Positions 33,334 through 42,854 of a DNA stretch of 64,000 nucleotides are shown here, piece by piece. Numbering within the stretch: position 1 is the stretch's first letter; each line of letters begins with the position of its first letter. This DNA comes from JAKZRT01 sp965247915 (GTDB lineage Bacteria > Pseudomonadota > Alphaproteobacteria > Rhodobacterales > Rhodobacteraceae): contig OZ252048.1 of assembly GCA_965247915.1 (NCBI GenBank), positions 1,550,001-1,614,000 of the forward strand, given 5' to 3'. Below the pieces are notes generated by a model, which was not told the DNA's origin, did no database searches, and saw only the letters and a program-made list of their open reading frames with translations. Both the position numbers and the translations under genes were made by a program.

Positions 33334-34196
33334 TAAGCTACTTTTTGCTCCTGCTGATCGGGTTGCGTTGTTTCATTTCTCTGCCAATAGACCACGGCTG
33401 GAGGCTGGCCGCCAAGTGCGGAATGCGGCCGCTTCTGATTGTAGAACTCCATCCATTTGCCGACGCCGGCCTTGGCCTCCGATCCAGTCTCCCAGGCGTG
33501 CAGATAGACGCACTCGTATTTCAGCGAGCGCCACAGCCGTTCCACAAAAATATTGTCGAGGAACCGGCCCTTGCCGTCCATCGAGATATGCACGCCTGTC
33601 CGCTTCAGTTGGCCCGTCCAGACAAAGGATGTGAACTGACTGCCTTGGTCAGTGTTCATGATCTGGGGCGGGCCAAACTTGTGGATTGCCTCGTTCAACG
33701 TCTCGACGCAGAAGTCCGCTTCCAGCGTGTTCGAGATGCGCCACGCCAGCACTTTGCGCGTGTGCCAGTCCATGATGGCCAGGAGATACAGGAAGCCGCG
33801 TCGCATTGGCAGATAGGTGATATCAGAACACCAGACCTGATTGGGGCGGGTCACACGAAGCCCACGTAGCAGATAGGGGTAAATCTTGTGGCCCTTCGCG
33901 GCCTTGCTGGTGTTGGGCCTCTGGTAGATCGGCATGAGGCCCATCAACCGCATGAGCCGTCGGATGCGCTTCTCGTTCACCAGATGACCTTCGTTCCGAA
34001 GATGCCACGTCATTTGGCGCACACCGTAAAACGGCGTTTCCAAGAACTGCTTATCTATCAGGCGCATCAGGTCGAGGTTCATCGCGGTCTCACCCTTTGG
34101 CTCATAGTAAAAGGATGACCGTGAGATCGACAGCAAGGCGCATTGTTTGCCAACAGACAGGTTTGGAAGGCCTGGCTCAATCATCTTCCGCCTCAC
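33333..34196 (-). CDS. IS3 family transposase OrfB, copy 2
   Basis: 287 residues, nearly identical to the copy-1 protein; the one change noticed is Thr for Ala in VETLNEAIHK. The DDE residues are preserved (VWCSDITYLPM, NTDQGSQFTS, FVERLWRSLKYE). The terminal stop TAA is formed by the junction with the nested IS630 element. The gene is intact, so it could still act in trans on copy 1. Confidence 0.92.
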   Translation of the reverse strand: MRRKMIEPGLPNLSVGKQCALLSISRSSFYYEPKGETAMNLDLMRLIDKQFLETPFYGVRQMTWHLRNEGHLVNEKRIRRLMRLMGLMPIYQRPNTSKAAKGHKIYPYLLRGLRVTRPNQVWCSDITYLPMRRGFLYLLAIMDWHTRKVLAWRISNTLEADFCVETLNEAIHKFGPPQIMNTDQGSQFTSFVWTGQLKRTGVHISMDGKGRFLDNIFVERLWRSLKYECVYLHAWETGSEAKAGVGKWMEFYNQKRPHSALGGQPPAVVYWQRNETTQPDQQEQKVA

Positions 34197-34486
34197 TTGC
34201 CGGCCCAGGGCTTGAGCTTTCTGGCCAAAAAATCGTTGGCGACGGCCAGCTCCCCTATCTTGGCGTGCAAGTCTTTAACCTGTTCTTCGTCAACTTCAGC
34301 CGCTTTCCTGCTGCCGCGCCCGAACACGCCCGACGCGCCTTCAAGCAACGCACGTTTCCATTGATGGATCATGGTAGGATGCACGCCAAACCGGCTCGCC
34401 AACTCTGAAACCGTCGCCTCCCCCTTCAGCGCCTCCAATGCCACCTTGGCCTTAAACTCTGGATGATGTTGCTTTCGTTTCGACAT
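34193..34486 (-). CDS. IS3 family transposase OrfA, copy 2
   Basis: A 97-residue helix-turn-helix protein matching copy 1, with FKAKV in place of FMAKV and VFGRG in place of VFERG. It overlaps orfB by 4 bases. The 290 bases beyond the element's right end (34567-34858) show no gene I can recognise; they are AT-rich and follow the ArgE-like gene. Confidence 0.9.
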   Translation of the reverse strand: MSKRKQHHPEFKAKVALEALKGEATVSELASRFGVHPTMIHQWKRALLEGASGVFGRGSRKAAEVDEEQVKDLHAKIGELAVANDFLARKLKPWAGK

Positions 34487-34858
34487 TTCTGATCTCCTTC
34501 GTGTTGAAGATCAGCAGACTACAAATCGCAGCTTACGTCAGTGTCCGAATTTCGGGGGGTAGCTCAGTTGTCGGCACCGCCTTATTTGTCGGCCAGACAA
34601 AAATTGAAGCACAAACAAATGTTATTGCATCTTCATTGGATGCACTACGACGAAAACATACTTTTCCGGTTCGAATCTGGGTGGATCGTGGCGTATGGCA
34701 CTACCGGGTTATTAGACGCTGATTTCACAGAGTTTTGCGCCAACGGTTGGTTTGTTTAGAATGTGCCCTTCACAAAATTCGAGCTAAGGTTATTTGCGAC
34801 CAAGGCAGACCAATAATTGGCCGAACCACTGGGCGCACCTTCATGTGGCCCGGTTCTT

Positions 34859-36007
34859 TCATCCCTTCAATTCATCCAGCAACCGGCCCATCATCGCGTC
34901 ACAGGTCGCGAGTTGATCCAGCGTTATATATTCATCGGGTTTGTGCCCCTGTCCTTCCATCGAACCCGGGCCGCAGACCACTGTGGGTATGCCGAGCGCA
35001 TCGAAAAAGCCGGCTTCGGTTCCAAATGGCACTTTGGTGCTGTGGTTGGACTGCGACAGGCGTTTGGCAAATGCGGTGATTTCGGCGGCCTCATCCACAT
35101 CTAGACCCGGATAGGCGTTATACTGTTCGACGTCGATTTTTGCGTCTGGGAAACGTGTTAGGTGGGCCGCTTCAACTTTGGCCGCAGCCCGCATTATTCG
35201 TGCCAGAATATCTTCGGCCCGGTCAGCGGCCAGATGGCGGTATTCAAAGATTAATTCAGCCTGATCCGGCACAATATTCAGCGCCATGCCTCCAGACAGC
35301 TTCCCAACATGGACTGTCGAAAAGGGAATGCCGTAGGCAGAATCGTGGTTGCCGTTCTTAGCCAAATCATCCTGCAGAACGCGCAACTCACCCATGAAAT
35401 CGCCCGCCAAATGCAGTGCATTCAAAAACTGCGGGGCCAGTGCGGAATGACCATTCTCGCCGTGGCAAACCGCACGTAATGCGGCCTTGCCCTTGTGCCC
35501 GACAGCAACTTGCATTTCGGTGGGCTCGCCCACAAAACAGGCGCGCGGCAGCCCGATGGTGCGCTCCAGATCGCCGATCATGTGCTGAATGCCGACACAG
35601 CCGATTTCCTCATCATAGGAAAAGACAATTTTCAGCGGCTCTTTCAGGGTCGTTTGCGCGGCCCTGTCAGCCAGCGCCATTACGCTGGCCAAATAGCCCT
35701 TCATATCAGTGGTGCCACGTCCATAAAGCCGACCGTTCTCCTGCGTCAGTTTGAACGGGTCTCTGGACCAGTCTTGCCCTGCGACCGGGACCACGTCGGT
35801 ATGGGCCGACAGCATTACCCCCGCGCCAGCCGGGCCAAGCGAGGCATAAAGGCCTGCCTTTTGACCACTTGCGTCTGGAACACGGTGAATTTCAAACCCT
35901 CGCGATCCCAGAAAGCCCTGAATGTAGTCGATAATATCGAGATTACTGTTGGCGCTGACCGAGTTGAAACCGATCAGACGCTCAAGAATTTCCAGAGTTT
36001 GCGCCAT
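34859..36007 (-). CDS. ArgE/DapE-type M20 metallo-deacylase
   Basis: A 382-residue M20 peptidase-family hydrolase from ATG 36007 (MAQTLEILERLIGFNSVSAN). Zinc-site motifs are MLSAHTDVVPVAGQDW (His-x-Asp), YGRGTTDMKGYLASVMA (Asp), FSYDEEIGCVG (Glu-Glu) and FVGEPTEMQVAVGHKG. The C-terminal GPGSMEGQGHKPDEYI supplies the last His. It is annotated as acetylornithine deacetylase in relatives, but the setting, last gene of an amine-catabolic operon, one base after the flavoprotein stop, suggests it removes an acyl group from a catabolic intermediate. Confidence 0.85.
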   Translation of the reverse strand: MAQTLEILERLIGFNSVSANSNLDIIDYIQGFLGSRGFEIHRVPDASGQKAGLYASLGPAGAGVMLSAHTDVVPVAGQDWSRDPFKLTQENGRLYGRGTTDMKGYLASVMALADRAAQTTLKEPLKIVFSYDEEIGCVGIQHMIGDLERTIGLPRACFVGEPTEMQVAVGHKGKAALRAVCHGENGHSALAPQFLNALHLAGDFMGELRVLQDDLAKNGNHDSAYGIPFSTVHVGKLSGGMALNIVPDQAELIFEYRHLAADRAEDILARIMRAAAKVEAAHLTRFPDAKIDVEQYNAYPGLDVDEAAEITAFAKRLSQSNHSTKVPFGTEAGFFDALGIPTVVCGPGSMEGQGHKPDEYITLDQLATCDAMMGRLLDELKG

Positions 36008-36008
36008 T

Positions 36009-38078
36009 TCAATCCACAGCCAATTCAGTGATTTCGCGACGGAACGGCAGATCGTCACCGATATCCTTGCCATCCAGTTCCCGCGCATATCGGTGCCCGG
36101 CGTAGGTGGCCCAAGCGATCGGGCCGGGTGCTTCTGCATCGCCGAACAGTTTCACCGATTTTATTCCGGCATCGGTCCAATCGGCTTCGCGTTCCTTCAG
36201 TGCATGGAAAATCGTATCATTGCCGCTGCGAGAGGCAACCATCACCACTGCGTCGGCCGCGTGGTTCTGAGTGCGTCCGGTGTAGACGCAATTGCTGACA
36301 ACGTGATCGGTCGCTATTTCGGACACACCACGGTTTAGTACAATTTCCACGCCGATTTCGGCGAGCTTGGTGTGAATTGCAGCCTGTTCCAGTGTGTTGT
36401 TGGTCCAATCCGACACGTAGGCCGACGGCGTGATCAACGTTACCGTTGCGCCGTTCTTGATCAGAAGTTCAGCTAGAACACCGCCCATGTAATAGTGATC
36501 ATCATCGTAGATAACGACGTTACCACCCGGAACGGTGCCATCCATCAGATCATCGGGTGTATATATCTTGGCCCCATCACCAATTGGCATCGGCACCACA
36601 TGCTGGCGGGATACACCATCTCTTCGCCAGCTCGCACCCGTCGCAATCGCCACGTTTTCAAATCCAAATTCCAGAATGCTTTCGGCATCAAGTTCGCTAT
36701 CCAGATAGATTTCAACATCTGGTCGCTGAGACAGCTGGTACTGGCGGTAGTCCACCACGCGCCCCCAGGCTGCCAAACCCGGAAGCTTGCATTCGCGGGT
36801 CACGCGACCACCGATTTCGGTCTTCGATTCAGCCACGGCCACGTCATACCCGCGACGGCAGAGCGCCCAAGCGGCTTCCAGCCCAGCAGGACCAGAACCA
36901 ACAATCAGCACGTTTTCGCTGTCACCTTTGGCGTTCATAATTTCGGGATGCCAGCCTTTGCGCCATTCTTCCATAAAGGTTGGGTTTTGCGTGCAGCGGC
37001 TGATTGACATGGTCATGTCACCAGTGATGCAAATATTGCACCCGATACATTCGCGAATATCCTCGATCCGGCCCTCCTCGATCTTTTTGGGCATGAAAGG
37101 GTCGGCGATGGACGGGCGTGCGCAGCCAATCATATCCAGAATTCCGGATTTGATCTGTTTGACCATCACATCTGGCGAAGTGAAGCGACCAACACCTACA
37201 ATCGGCTTGTCTGTCAGGTCGTGAATGCCTTGAACCAATTCCTGCTGCGAGGCCTCTTCCTTGAAGCGGCTAGGCCCAGAGCAGTCTTCCCAGGTGCCGC
37301 GTGCCAGATCCCAGATATCGGGCAAGTCCTTATTCATCTCAACAAAATCGCGAACCTCGGCGTTGGAAAATCCCAATTCGCCGATGGTTTCATCCAATGA
37401 AACCCGCAACGCGATAGCGACCTTATCACCCACAGCATCGCGAATGTCGCCGATAACTTCGTTGGCAAAGCGTGATCGGTTTTCCAACGAACCGCCAAAT
37501 TCGTCTGTTCGTTGGTTGGTTGCACGGCTCAGGAAGTGTTGGAAAATACCAAACCCATGGGCACCATACAGATTGATCAGATCGAAACCGGCCTCTTTCG
37601 ACCGCATTGCCGCAGTCACAAACCAGCGGCGTAGGTCCGTAATATCAGATTTCGACAGGGCACGGGCCTGAATGGGGTCATTTGTGAACGTCCGGATCGG
37701 CAGTGCGGACGGTGCTAGCGGCACCTCTTTTGTATAAAGGTTTGGCCCGTTGATGCCGGAATAAGCCAGCTGAATGCCTGCGAGTCCACCATGTGATTTC
37801 ATTCGCTCAGACATCTTGCGAAGCTGCGGGATATCCTTGTCTTCCCACAGGCGCAGTTCGATGAAGGGTGTGATTTCAGATGTATGGTGCATCTCGCACT
37901 GTTCGGTGAATATAACGCCCCAACCGCCCTCGGCCTTGACCCCGCGCATTTCTGCGGCCGCAGATGGGTCACGGTATCCGCCGCCATTACAATGCGGAAC
38001 CTGATAAAACCGGTTTTTCGATGTGACGGGTCCAATTTTCATCGGTTCGAAAAGGATATCGTATCGTGGGTCACGCAT
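36009..38078 (-). CDS. Trimethylamine dehydrogenase-like FMN/4Fe-4S flavoprotein
   Basis: A 689-residue protein with three parts: an FMN-binding old-yellow-enzyme barrel (residues 1-335; YDILFEPMKIGPVTSKNRFY, GVGRFTSPDVMVKQIKSG), a 4Fe-4S cluster site (ECIGCNICITG with a fourth Cys in SRCTQNP, about 340-365), and an FAD/NAD-type domain (VLIVGSGPAGLEAAWALCRR, then VVIYDDDHYYMGGVLAELL). Relatives include trimethylamine and dimethylamine dehydrogenase, dimethylglycine demethylase DgcA and N-methylproline demethylase StcD, so oxidative N-demethylation is likely; the substrate is open. It lies between lysR and the deacylase, all on the minus strand. Confidence 0.85.
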   Translation of the reverse strand: MRDPRYDILFEPMKIGPVTSKNRFYQVPHCNGGGYRDPSAAAEMRGVKAEGGWGVIFTEQCEMHHTSEITPFIELRLWEDKDIPQLRKMSERMKSHGGLAGIQLAYSGINGPNLYTKEVPLAPSALPIRTFTNDPIQARALSKSDITDLRRWFVTAAMRSKEAGFDLINLYGAHGFGIFQHFLSRATNQRTDEFGGSLENRSRFANEVIGDIRDAVGDKVAIALRVSLDETIGELGFSNAEVRDFVEMNKDLPDIWDLARGTWEDCSGPSRFKEEASQQELVQGIHDLTDKPIVGVGRFTSPDVMVKQIKSGILDMIGCARPSIADPFMPKKIEEGRIEDIRECIGCNICITGDMTMSISRCTQNPTFMEEWRKGWHPEIMNAKGDSENVLIVGSGPAGLEAAWALCRRGYDVAVAESKTEIGGRVTRECKLPGLAAWGRVVDYRQYQLSQRPDVEIYLDSELDAESILEFGFENVAIATGASWRRDGVSRQHVVPMPIGDGAKIYTPDDLMDGTVPGGNVVIYDDDHYYMGGVLAELLIKNGATVTLITPSAYVSDWTNNTLEQAAIHTKLAEIGVEIVLNRGVSEIATDHVVSNCVYTGRTQNHAADAVVMVASRSGNDTIFHALKEREADWTDAGIKSVKLFGDAEAPGPIAWATYAGHRYARELDGKDIGDDLPFRREITELAVD

Positions 38079-38174
38079 ATCAAAAGCTTCCTTCGGCTGA
38101 ATAGAGTCGTCCCAGAATCGTCTAAATCAACACATTTTTAAAGTCGGCTTGCGTAAGCTTGGCTTAGAGCAATC

Positions 38175-39140
38175 CTAATCAGAGAGGCTAGGATTTTCCC
38201 GAGCCGAGATGCGGTCCATGTTAAGACCTGGCACGCTTTGTTCGGTTAACTGTTCGCGGCAATGGTCAACAAAAGCCTGAACCGTAAGAGAGTTTGTTGC
38301 ACCATCCACTAAGACCAACCCCAGTTTCATGGGCCGTACGTCTCCGGTCAGTGGAATGAAGCGCAGTTTTTTGCCATCCGGTGAAAGCTCATTCAATGGG
38401 CGAATATTGGCAATAGAGTAGCCATATCCGTTTGCAACAAGGCTGCGCATGACAGCCATGTCGCGGGTGCGTTCTGCAATGATTGGCGTTTCTCCGATTT
38501 GGCCAAAAAACGAAGTGAAATAGGTGCTGCTATGGGGCAGGTCCAAAAGCACCATCGGATGCTCCTTCAGCTGATCCACCGAAACAGCCGGCAGATGCGC
38601 CAGTGGGTGCGCGTCGCTTACAAGCGCGTAGGGTGGCAGCTCGACCAATGGCAGAAAGGTCAGATCAGACGGTATATCAAGGTCATAGGTTAAAGCTATG
38701 TCCAGTTCTGCCCGTCTCAGACGATCAAATATTTCCAACTGATGTAGTTCATATTGAATGATCCGAGTTTCGGCGTACTTTTCTTCAAACTGCCGCCTAA
38801 TGCTCGGGACGATGACCTGCGCAAAAGTGAGCAGACACCCAAGCGAAAGCGGACCGCGCACAATTCCGGATATATCCCCCGCCATGCTGTTCAAAAGCTC
38901 TGCTTCCTGCAACAGCTTGTTGGCTTGGGCTTTCAGTTGGTGCCCGGCCTTTGTCAGGCTTAAACCATGTGCATGTTTTCGCACAAATAGCGGAAGCCCG
39001 AATTCCTGTTCTAGTTGAGAAATTGCCGCCGAAATCGACGGAGAAGACACATTTACATTGTTAGAGGCAAGCGCGATTGACCCCACCTCGCCGACGGCGA
39101 CAAAATATTCAAGCTGGCGAAGAGTGAATCGTAAGGGCAT
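38175..39140 (-). CDS. LysR family transcriptional regulator
   Basis: A 321-residue LysR protein from ATG 39140 (MPLRFTLRQLEYFVAVGEVG); a TTG two codons earlier is less likely. The HTH covers residues about 18-40 (NNVNVSSPSISAAISQLEQE, FGLPLFVRKHAHGLSLTKAG). The effector-binding domain follows (GPLSLGCLLTFAQVIVPSIR, LDIALTYDLDIPSDL). It is encoded inside the catabolic operon on the same strand, so it may control it, but no operator was identified. It lies 24 bases after the aldehyde dehydrogenase stop. Confidence 0.92.
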   Translation of the reverse strand: MPLRFTLRQLEYFVAVGEVGSIALASNNVNVSSPSISAAISQLEQEFGLPLFVRKHAHGLSLTKAGHQLKAQANKLLQEAELLNSMAGDISGIVRGPLSLGCLLTFAQVIVPSIRRQFEEKYAETRIIQYELHQLEIFDRLRRAELDIALTYDLDIPSDLTFLPLVELPPYALVSDAHPLAHLPAVSVDQLKEHPMVLLDLPHSSTYFTSFFGQIGETPIIAERTRDMAVMRSLVANGYGYSIANIRPLNELSPDGKKLRFIPLTGDVRPMKLGLVLVDGATNSLTVQAFVDHCREQLTEQSVPGLNMDRISARENPSLSD

Positions 39141-39786
39141 GGGCAATCATCCCTTACGATGAAAGGCTTATCAAGCCTGATACTTTATCCAGGTAGTCTT
39201 AAGAGCGGTATATTTGTCGATACTGTGTAGTGATAGATCACGGCCAAATCCCGATTGCTTCATGCCACCAAAGGGTGTCTGGGCTGACAACGCATCCATT
39301 GTGTTGACAGAAACTGTGCCAGCCTGAAGCGCATCAGAAACGCGCAAAGCCCGGCTTAGATTGTCAGTCCACACGGATGCCGCCAAGCCATAAACCGAGT
39401 CATTGGCCATCCGCACCGCGTCTGCTTCTGCATCAAACGCAATGACAGACAATACAGGACCAAAGATTTCATCTCGCGCCAGCGGATCATTGTGATCCAC
39501 ATCGTCAAATATTGTAGGTTGAACGAAACACCCTTTGCCATTTACCGTAACGCGTTCACCCCCGGAAACCAGATTTGCGGTTTTCTTGCCATCACCAACG
39601 GCACGCATAATACTTTGGGTTTGGGTTTCATCCACAATAGCACCAGATTTTGACGCAGGATCAAGTGGATCACCCGGTTGCAACCCTTGTGCGCGCTCAA
39701 TCAAACGCTCAACAAGTTCATCCTTGATCGAGCGTTCGACATAAAGGCGCGAATTCGCCGAACACACTTCGCCCTGGTTAAAGAAA

Positions 39787-40816
39787 GGCTCAGTTTACGA
39801 ACTGTATGTGTTCATGGTATGTTCTTTTTGGATTCAGGGAGATAGCGAATGTCGATGGACAATGAACAATTTCAGTGCTGGCTTGCCGGGATAGACAGCC
39901 TCAGCGCTGCACAGCGTAGAGAGGCCGAAGCGGTATTTTCAGGGCGGACAGGGTCGGGTTCCTCGCTTGCCGCGGTCGAACTTGCGGTGGATGCTGATAG
40001 GCACTGTCCGCATTGCGGCAAGCCCGGTGCGGTGTCACGGGGCAAGGCACGGGGCCTGCGTCGTTACCAGTGCAAGATCTGTCGGCGCACATTCAACGCC
40101 GCTACCGGCACGCCCTTGTCCGGGCTTCACTACAAAGACCGATGGTTGGCCTTTGGCGGATGCCTGGCTGCGGGAGAAACGGTTCGGGCGTCAGCCGATC
40201 ACTGTAATCTTGCCGTCAACACGGCATTCCGTTGGCGTCACCGGTTTCTGGAGGCTGCAAAGAAGGCCCCGCAAAAGCTCAAAGGGATCGTCGAGGTCGA
40301 TGAAACCTATGTTCTGGAGAGCCACAAGGGACAGAGAACCCTCGACCGCAAGCCCCGCAAAAGAGGCGGCAAGGCTGGCAAGCGCGGCCTGTCGTGCGAA
40401 CAGGTGCCGGTTCTAGTGGCTGCCGACCGTAATGGCACGACATTCAGCACGGTTCTTCCGGTGGTTAATGCCGACACGCTGAAACAGGCGATCAGCCCGG
40501 TCGTCGACAGGGACATCGTGCTGGTGTCCGACGGTCACCGCGGCTATCCGCCCTGCGCGACAGCAATGGGCGTTCGCCACGAAGCCCTCAATCTGTCAGC
40601 CGGCGAACGGGCCCGGGGCGCCTTTCATATTCAGACGGTCAACAGCCGCCACAGCCAACTGAAGGATTTCCTGCGCCGCTACCGTGGCATCGCAACAAAA
40701 TATCTCGACAACTACCTGCAATGGTTTCATCTCATCAAACTCACACCACAGACCTCGCCGCGAGCCTGTTTGGCCGCTGCTATCACACGCCATGCATACA
40801 GTTCGTAAACTGAGCC
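39787..40816 (+). mobile_element. IS1595-family element in the aldehyde dehydrogenase gene
   Basis: A 1030-bp element with perfect 22-base terminal inverted repeats (GGCTCAGTTTACGAACTGTA at each end, then TG). A perfect 8-base target duplication TAAAGAAA flanks it (39779-39786 and 40817-40824), the size expected for IS1595. The perfect repeats and duplication point to a recent insertion. Confidence 0.96.
39849..40808 (+). CDS. IS1595 (ISXO2-like) transposase
   Basis: A 319-residue transposase. An N-terminal zinc ribbon (CPHCGKPGAVSRGKARGLRR, YQCKICRRTFNAATGTPL) is followed by an ISXO2-type DDE domain: IVEVDETYVLESHKG (Asp), VLVSDGHRGYPP (Asp) and a histidine/asparagine-rich VNSRHSQLKDFLRRYRGIAT in place of the Glu region. 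It appears intact and is the only gene of the element. Confidence 0.92.
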   Translation: MSMDNEQFQCWLAGIDSLSAAQRREAEAVFSGRTGSGSSLAAVELAVDADRHCPHCGKPGAVSRGKARGLRRYQCKICRRTFNAATGTPLSGLHYKDRWLAFGGCLAAGETVRASADHCNLAVNTAFRWRHRFLEAAKKAPQKLKGIVEVDETYVLESHKGQRTLDRKPRKRGGKAGKRGLSCEQVPVLVAADRNGTTFSTVLPVVNADTLKQAISPVVDRDIVLVSDGHRGYPPCATAMGVRHEALNLSAGERARGAFHIQTVNSRHSQLKDFLRRYRGIATKYLDNYLQWFHLIKLTPQTSPRACLAAAITRHAYSS

Positions 40817-41719
40817 TAAAGAAAATACCAAAGGCTGCCATATCTGCGGCCGCGTCCAGGTTTTCACAATCGGCAAACACCAAATTTGGCCTTTTCCGCC
40901 AGTTTCGGGCCAGATAGATTTAAGATTTGACTGACCCGAATACTGCATGAAAATTTTGCCGACATTGGTAGAGCCGGTAAATGCCAGCGTGTCCACGTCC
41001 ATATGCAAACCCAGCGCTTTACCAGCTGTAACGCCAAATCCGGGCACAACATTCAGCACGCCATCGGGCAAGCCCGCCTCGGCGGCCAATTCTGCCAAAC
41101 GCAGGGCCGACAACGGTGATTGTTCCGCCGGTTTTAGTACAACCGAATTGCCAGCCGCCAGCGCCGCAGCAGATTTCCATGTGGCCATGTCCTGCGGAAA
41201 ATTCCATGGTGTCACTGCGCCCACAACGCCCAAAGGAACTCGTCTAATAAACGCAAGATCGCCAGGACCGGTTGGGGCAACCTCGTCATAAATTTTGTCG
41301 ATCGCTTCAGCGTACCACTGAAAGAAATGCGCTGATCCAGGGGCGTCTACCGTGGCTGCGTCTGTGACCAGTTTTCCCATGTCCAGACTATCCAAAAGGG
41401 CCATTTCTTCCAGATTTTCACGGATCAGATTTGCAAGTTTCAGCAAAACCGCCTTGCGTTCGCTCGGATCGACGTATGACCAGCTGCCTGCGTCAAAAGC
41501 CTGGCGTGCGGCAGTAACCGCCCGGTCCACGTCTTCCCCGTCACAGGACGCAACTTGGGTTAGCACTTCGCCGGTTGCCGGGTTGATGCAATCAAAGGTT
41601 TCGCCTGACGCCGCATCAACAAATTTACCACCGATAAACGCCTGATGGCGAAAGCTCAGCCCGTCCGCGCGCGATTTCCAGTCTTCATAGGTATTGTCGA
41701 GCATTTTAATCTCCGTAAA

Positions 41720-42394
41720 TCACTGATCGCCGGGAACGCCGTACGACGGTGCCTCGCGTGGATCGAGGGCACGCTGGATATAAGCGCCGAGTTGAGGTTT
41801 GTAGACATCCCAGGCAGTTGCGATATTTTCAATCGGGCAGTCTTCAGACCAGTCACAACGCAGATCGGCAACCGGCCAGCTGACCTTGTCCACAATTTTC
41901 ATCCCGGCTGAATGAATTGGCCCGGCTTCGCCACCAGCTGCCATTGCTGCACGCATGGCTGCGATTAGGCGATCGCCAATATGTCCCCCGACAGACAGAA
42001 ATCCATCGACAATCGCTTGTGGAACCGCATCATTAGCTAACAAATCGCCACCCGACGCTACGTTTTCACTGCTCGCTTGTGTCCAAATGCCCAGCGAATT
42101 CGGGCCCGAATGGATAGCCGTGCCGCCGGCCTTGTCTACAGCCAGCACCTGACGGTAATCTAAGAACCTTCCGCGCCGCTGGACCTCTTCGATGGTTTCC
42201 GCTGCGGTTAGCCCACTTTCCATCAAATCTAACGCCATCGGTCCCAGCGATGGGTCAGTAATATTCTGTGATGCAACCGCCCCGACACCTGCGCGGGCGA
42301 AAGAACAACGCGCCGCAACGGCGGGTGAAGAGGAAGAAATCGCCAGACCGAACATTCCGGTTTCTTCACATCGTGCAACAAGGGAGAAAGTCAT
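41720..42394 (-). CDS. DUF1028 family protein (Ntn-hydrolase-like)
   Basis: A 224-residue protein with the DUF1028 layout: MTFSLVARCEETGMFGLAIS, SSSPAVAARCSFARAGVGAV then ASQNITDPSLGPMALDLM. The family has a proteasome/Ntn-hydrolase-like fold and unproven enzymatic activity; members often lie beside RidA and amidohydrolase genes. Here it is 6 bases after RidA and 15 bases before the aldehyde dehydrogenase start. A hydrolytic step on an amide or cyclic intermediate is a reasonable guess only. Confidence 0.82.
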   Translation of the reverse strand: MTFSLVARCEETGMFGLAISSSSPAVAARCSFARAGVGAVASQNITDPSLGPMALDLMESGLTAAETIEEVQRRGRFLDYRQVLAVDKAGGTAIHSGPNSLGIWTQASSENVASGGDLLANDAVPQAIVDGFLSVGGHIGDRLIAAMRAAMAAGGEAGPIHSAGMKIVDKVSWPVADLRCDWSEDCPIENIATAWDVYKPQLGAYIQRALDPREAPSYGVPGDQ

Positions 42395-42400
42395 TGCCGA

Positions 42401-42817
42401 TTAATCCGGAATAACGGCAGTGCCGTCGATTTCGACCAGCCAGTCGGGCCGCGCCAATGCTTGAACGACCAAACCCGTCGAGCATGGGTGAACGCCTTTG
42501 ATATATTCGCCCATAGTGCGGTAAACATCTTCGCGGTGACGGACGTCTGTGATGTAGACCACCACTTTGACCAGATGCTCCATCTGGCCACCAGCCTCTT
42601 CGATCAACTGCCTGATATTTTGCATAACCTTGTGGGTCTGCTCAACCGGATCATGGCTATCGATATTGACTGCGTCATCGAGGTTTTGTGGGCACTGGCC
42701 GCGCAGATATACGGTTTTGCCACCCTGCGTTATCATCGCCTGACACAAGTCATTGTCGAGGTTCTGTTCCGGGTAGGTAACGCCGGTTTTGAATTTGCGA
42801 ATACGGGTGTGGGCCAT
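42401..42817 (-). CDS. RidA/YjgF family protein
   Basis: A 138-residue protein from ATG 42817 (MAHTRIRKFKTGVTYPEQNL); the longer upstream reading is a shadow of the flavin monooxygenase gene. Typical RidA motifs are TVYLRGQCPQNLD, QTHKVMQNIRQLIEEAGG, LVKVVVYITDVRHREDVYR and the final DWLVEIDGTAVI. RidA proteins hydrolyse reactive enamines and imines released from amine or amino-acid oxidation. That fits its place between a flavin monooxygenase and DUF1028 in an operon with an N-demethylase-like enzyme. The conserved Arg position (usually before VEI) reads Leu here in DWLVEI, so activity may be atypical. Confidence 0.86.
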   Translation of the reverse strand: MAHTRIRKFKTGVTYPEQNLDNDLCQAMITQGGKTVYLRGQCPQNLDDAVNIDSHDPVEQTHKVMQNIRQLIEEAGGQMEHLVKVVVYITDVRHREDVYRTMGEYIKGVHPCSTGLVVQALARPDWLVEIDGTAVIPD

Positions 42818-42854
42818 CTGGCTCGTCCTTTTGTCAAATATGTTGTGATTGCTC

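Larger units (their letters stand above)
32236..34566 (-). mobile_element. IS3-family insertion sequence, copy 2, with an IS630 element nested inside
   Basis: The left end TGAGCTACTCCCC is at 32236 and the right end GGTAGCTCA ends at 34566. After the first 42 bases the element is interrupted by an IS630 element and resumes at 33334-33335 with a duplicated TA. Without the insert it is 1273 bp like copy 1. Its orfA and orfB are both still open; the IS630 boundary only changes the orfB stop from TAG to TAA. The outer flanks (TTG and GTT) do not match. Confidence 0.9.
39171..41704 (-). pseudogene. Aldehyde dehydrogenase gene, disrupted by IS1595 element and a frameshift
   Basis: The N-terminal part (from 41704) has VVGAVTPWNFPQDMATWKSA, LKPAEQSPLSALRL and FTGSTNVGKIFMQYSG. 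Near 40889-40895 the frame shifts by one base: ETGGK is followed by wrong-frame residues while NLVFADCENLDAAADMAAFG continues in another frame. At 40817-40824 an IS1595 element interrupts GIFF | NQGEVCSANSRLYVE, just before the catalytic Cys. The C-terminal part (39171-39778) is intact (EIFGPVLSVIAFDA, QTPFGGMKQSGFGRDLS). Two independent lesions make this a firm pseudogene within the amine operon. Confidence 0.93.

Noticed and set aside
39535..39767. An independent start at 39767 for the C-terminal aldehyde dehydrogenase part
   Set aside because: The Met is internal (VCSANSRLYVE context) and the catalytic Cys lies just before it; this is a fragment, not a gene.
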